Below, piece after piece: positions 33,461 to 44,844 of a DNA stretch of 44,844 nt. The translations under genes and the position numbers were made by a program. Location of the stretch: NCBI GenBank assembly GCA_029204225.1, contig CM055110.1:37224116-37268959 (forward strand). The letters are read 5' to 3'. The notes beneath the pieces were generated by a model, which was not told where the DNA came from, made no database searches, and worked only from the letters and a program-made list of their open reading frames with translations. The stretch's first letter is position 1, and every line of letters starts with the position of its first letter. Source of the stretch: Diphasiastrum complanatum. Taxonomy: Eukaryota > Streptophyta > Lycopodiopsida > Lycopodiales > Lycopodiaceae.

Positions 33461-34415
33461 CATCAATTTGATGAAAATTCAAGGTATGCGTCAAAAACAC
33501 TAGTCATGCAAATCTATTGAATTTGCAATTGTTGAACCGCAGACATAGAAAACCTAGGTAGGATTACAGGTGAGAAGCATGACATCGAAAACACTCTTTC
33601 AACTCAACTTGCTCTATGTGGTCATGTTCACAAATCTAGCTTTAAAAAAAATGGCACCCTCTAAATAGGAAGGGGTAGCAAGATGTGTACATTTTCATCT
33701 ATGCACAAAATTGTTTAAATTTTATTTTAGAATCATAGGTATAACATTAGGAGACCTTGTTATAAACATGAGAATGATGTTGTTACCCTTAAGCAAACCA
33801 TATCATAGTAGAGTCCACCAAAATTCACAATGACCCCTCGTGCTTGCCAATTACACTCCAAAGGTGTGAGAAAGTTTCCAAGGAGAGCTTTAACCTGGGA
33901 CCAAAGAAAGTATGGATGCAAGCTAACCAACTCAGCCAACGTTGCTGGTTGTTCCAATGAGCATAATGATGCACAAGCCAAAGAAACACAACCACCCAAC
34001 ACTCACCTACAATCACAATCATAGTGCTTCATGAGGAGCACAATTTCGAGTAGCAAAACAAAGTTTATGTTGTGAGTAGTTCGAGAAACACATCTTTGCA
34101 AGAAGAGTATGCAAATCAAGCGAGCAGTTTGAGAGTAGTTCAGGCATGCGAACAATAGTCGGTCTTTAGCAGTAGTTTGAGCAACCAATCTAATGGCCTG
34201 GTCACATGAAGAAGCCAGTTCCTAGATGTGCAGCCAAGAATTGGCTGTGGGCAAATTTGTGAGCCAGTTCATGGCACTCTAGTTCCTGGTTATGGCCGAG
34301 ATCTACTTTTTTGCACAGCCAGGAACTAGGCGGCTGAGGTGGAGCCATTGTCGGCATAGAAAAGGCTTCATGTGGGCAGGCTACGAGAGCCGTCAAACCA
34401 CCATGCGTAGCCCAC

Positions 34416-34423
34416 ACACGTGG
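34416..34423 (+). promoter_or_regulatory. G-box / ABRE-like site upstream of PAP
   Basis: ACACGTGG lies about 200 bases before the TATA-like run. G-boxes bind bZIP and bHLH factors in plants. The orphan copy reads ACATGTGG, so the CACGTG core is lost there. Confidence 0.4.
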
Positions 34424-34471
34424 CACTTGCATTGCATTTGTGTTGAGGGTAGCCCAATTGTCCATTTTCAT

Positions 34472-34481
34472 GCCACGTGGC
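34472..34481 (+). promoter_or_regulatory. Perfect palindromic G-box upstream of PAP
   Basis: GCCACGTGGC is a full 10-base palindrome with a CACGTG core. The aligned part of the orphan block lacks it. Confidence 0.45.
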
Positions 34482-34620
34482 TCTCAGGCAACTAGCTTGG
34501 GACAAATGGCCCCAGCAATGGGTAGGGCCCAGCCAAAGGGGGGGCAGGGGGTTGCAAACCTCCCTCCCTTTCAGCTTGAGCACAGCGCCATGTGGCAAAG
34601 ACGCGTCCACATCCCTCTGC

Positions 34621-34630
34621 TTTTATATCA
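34621..34630 (+). promoter_or_regulatory. Candidate TATA box of PAP
   Basis: TTTTATATCA lies about 95 bases before the ATG at 34716, fitting a transcription start near 34655. The orphan copy has TTTTGTATCC. Confidence 0.4.
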
Positions 34631-34654
34631 CACCACCTCTTCTCTTTTGCTTCG

Positions 34655-34737
34655 AGTGTTCGCGTGCTTTTGCTTCGAGCTACCTCCCATCGTCGTCGCC
34701 GTCGTCGCCCTGGCGATGTCGTACTACGTTTCACCAG
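34655..34737 (+). other. PAP first exon with possible upstream ATG
   Basis: The exon ends at TTTCACCAG|GTTTTATG. It contains an ATG at 34716 followed by seven codons (MSYYVSP) and one extra base. With the acceptor at 35380 this ATG reads out of frame across the main start. With an alternative acceptor at 35408 (GATGGCAG|CTTCGG) it reads in frame into the PAP protein. The exon start is an estimate from the TATA position. Confidence 0.55.
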
Positions 34738-35401
34738 GTTTTATGCTCTTCCCTTTTCTTTGATCTGCGATTGCTTTGCTTTTTGTTTTGGGCAATCTGT
34801 CATCAATTCACATTTATTTCTCAACTCCTTACATGCGTACTGATAACCCCTGTTTTTTTTGGTTAGCATCATCGCTTCTATTCATGACTTTGTATTTCAG
34901 TAGTTTGACACCGCGTGTGCTAAATTTACTCTTGCTGGTTCTTTTTCCCCTTAGGCACTTGATTCCTTATAGCTTTTAGGTTTTCTCAATGCATGCCAGA
35001 ACCAATATTAGGGTTTGATAATATGGATGTAAAAGCGCAATTTAGATGGTTTTGAATGACTATTTTTCAGTAACTGCTCACTGTAACTTGTGAATTAAAT
35101 CTTCTCATTCTTAGTTTGAACTAGCTGTAGTTGATCTGTAGCAGTAGGTCAGTAAGTCACTAAGGAATTTGCAATCTTTGCAGGATCACATGGATTCCTC
35201 ATATATGTGCAGTGTGCATTCACTCGATTTTGATTTTTTGAGAATGGTCGCAAGGTGGACAACGATGGATTATATATAACCAGTGGCTTTGCCCATTGTT
35301 GGCACGTTTTAATTGGAGTTTGGGGCTTGCACATAAGATTCTTTTGAGCTTGCACTTTTTCTTTTTGCTTTGTCTACCAGGTTGTGGTGACTGCTGCTTT
35401 G

Positions 35402-43348
<7,947 letters not shown>

Positions 43349-44844
43349 CAGGAGCTTATGGATTTGAATCCTGGATGAAGATATCTCAGATTCACAGAAC
43401 CCATTTTTTCAGTTTCACGACATGGTCATGTCCATGAAGCAGTATGTATGAAGAGAAGTTCTATCGCAGTTTCAAATGTGCAAGTCATGCTATGATCGAA
43501 CTCGTCGGTACAAATCAGGAGGGGATAATGCAGTTGTGTGTTGGGACGATGCAGCATACTTGTTGAAGGATAGCGTTCCTGAGCATTTCTTCTCATCATC
43601 TTGCTTTAGAATGTGTTGAGTCTTTTTCCTGGCATTGTTGAGTTTTGCATTTTCATTCCTGATTGCATTGTATGAAGCACTCACTAGATTCTAGGCTGAA
43701 CCAGTTTGATGCATGGGATTCATTGACTGCATGATGCCTGTTTCATTGCCTTTGATTCTTTTTTTTCTTATAGAAATTTTTTTATAAGTAATCTCATTCT
43801 TTATTGAGAATGTTCAGCTGAGCATTTAAAATGAGTTTGGTGGTTGCTTGATTACCTTCGTGCCCTGATGCACAACTCTTTTGCAAAAAGGATGATTAGT
43901 TTTATGAATCCTTAAGTAGCGAGTTAATCTTTACCTGCACAAGGGATGTAAATATCAACACAGAATTTTACATGAATTCTAAACAGTTATTCCACTGGAA
44001 GATTTATGGATGGTCGGAATATGTTATTGTAATTGCTGGTTCCATCAATAAGCCATTCTAATATGGTTCATAAAACTTGCACGATTTTAAAGCTACTAAA
44101 ATTTTCAGTTCTATGTAGGAAAAATGGTGAATGTAGAACATATGGTACTTTTAGTTCAATGTCATCTATTGTAGATTTTCATGAATAAGGAATGAATGCA
44201 TCAACACAAGTTCTCTTTGCATTTTTGTTTTGTTCCCTAGAGGAAGATTGTCCGTTTTTGGAAAAAAGTAAATGATTATCTTTTCCTGTTTCAATTTCAT
44301 TGCTAATTTCGAATAATCTGTAAAAAATTTCTTTACCATCTCATATCAGAGTGCTACGGGGTTTATTTACAACTTTGAAAGTTGGAGCTGACTCCCGTGG
44401 AAATAGATATTTGATTACCTCGACTTAAGAATTATGTTTCCCTTGTATTTACCTGCAAGAATTTGCCCAGATATTCTTTGAGAAGATGGCAATTTTATCT
44501 CATCAATGTCTTGGTTGAAATTCAAGAAAGAATAGAATGGAAGCTCTTTCAACAGACATTGTAATTATCTCAATGAGTTGACATGGCTTAAAAACTACAT
44601 TATAGTGGGGAATTTTCATTTTGAAGATTTGAAAGCCTGAAATTGGGAGAACCCACTTCAGATCCCTTGGTAATAAATTCTAACAAAAGAAACTGTCATA
44701 AGCAAGTCTCTCGAAGCTTGTGAATCCTAGAAGGTCGGTGTGTAGAATGAACCTCCCAACCATAGGCACCCCCCCTCCTTGAGTCCTACCTGCTATTCCT
44801 ACCTGCTATTCCCGTCAACTGGCACATGGCATTCACCTGTGGGT
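43349..44844. other. PAP 3' UTR and downstream flank
   Basis: I see no second gene. The PAP transcript must end here, but several AT-rich stretches could serve as polyadenylation signals and none is decisive. A minus-strand frame at 43490-43684 has no recognisable features. Confidence 0.55.

Larger units (their letters stand above)
33217..35142 (+). repeat. Segmental duplication copy B: region upstream of PAP
   Basis: This is the partner of 5990-8219 plus 10384-10431, in the same orientation. It leads directly into the intact poly(A) polymerase gene and includes its promoter, first exon and part of intron 1. The match ends at GTTGATCTGTA. Confidence 0.85.

Noticed and set aside
34368-34979. 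Frames in the second promoter block
   Set aside because: Same reason: promoter, first exon and intron 1, with frames not shared with copy A.

Overview
The window is nuclear DNA from a land plant with an AT-rich, retrotransposon-rich genome. Evidence: spliced plant-type genes with GT-AG (and two GC-AG) introns, a plastid-type malonyl-CoA:ACP transacylase with a leader peptide, a plant nuclear poly(A) polymerase, Ty1/copia and Ty3-type retroelements, and a 5.8S/ITS2 scrap of land-plant type. I cannot name the species. All exon joins were made by hand from splice signals, reading frame and family conservation.

Layout. 1-3552: malonyl-CoA:ACP transacylase copy 1 (MCAT1), cut by the window start. 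5990-10431: a second copy of the region upstream of poly(A) polymerase, including its first exon, split by a copia element (8220-10383) that has only one LTR. 10888-16095: MCAT copy 2 with its own promoter and 5' UTR intron; it carries a nonsense codon and a changed GQGAQ motif and also a small SINE. 16638-21105: a degraded LTR element with gag but no recognisable pol. 21557-23550: a broken multi-exon gene that joins a divergent histone H3 fold, a basic/Ser-Pro linker and an Ulp1-type (C48) protease, with a piece of rDNA at its front. 23625-32892: a minus-strand copia element, split by a second LTR element (26019-31691) that has matched target duplications but no coding capacity. 33217-35142: the intact partner of the 5990-10431 block. 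34716-43348: the poly(A) polymerase gene (12 exons counting the 5' exon), with two copies of one repeat in opposite orientation in introns of the gene. 43349-44844: 3' flank.

How it fits together. The order MCAT1 - PAP 5' remnant - MCAT2 - PAP reads most simply as tandem duplication of an MCAT-PAP gene pair, with the junction near 10432 inside the first PAP intron. In the second unit the MCAT copy has decayed and the spacer has been enlarged by nested retroelements. The coding genes left with clean frames are MCAT1, which acts in plastid fatty-acid synthesis, and PAP, which acts in nuclear mRNA polyadenylation; they share no pathway.

The most unusual objects are the H3-Ulp1 composite pseudogene and the copia copy that looks like an integrated reverse-transcription intermediate.
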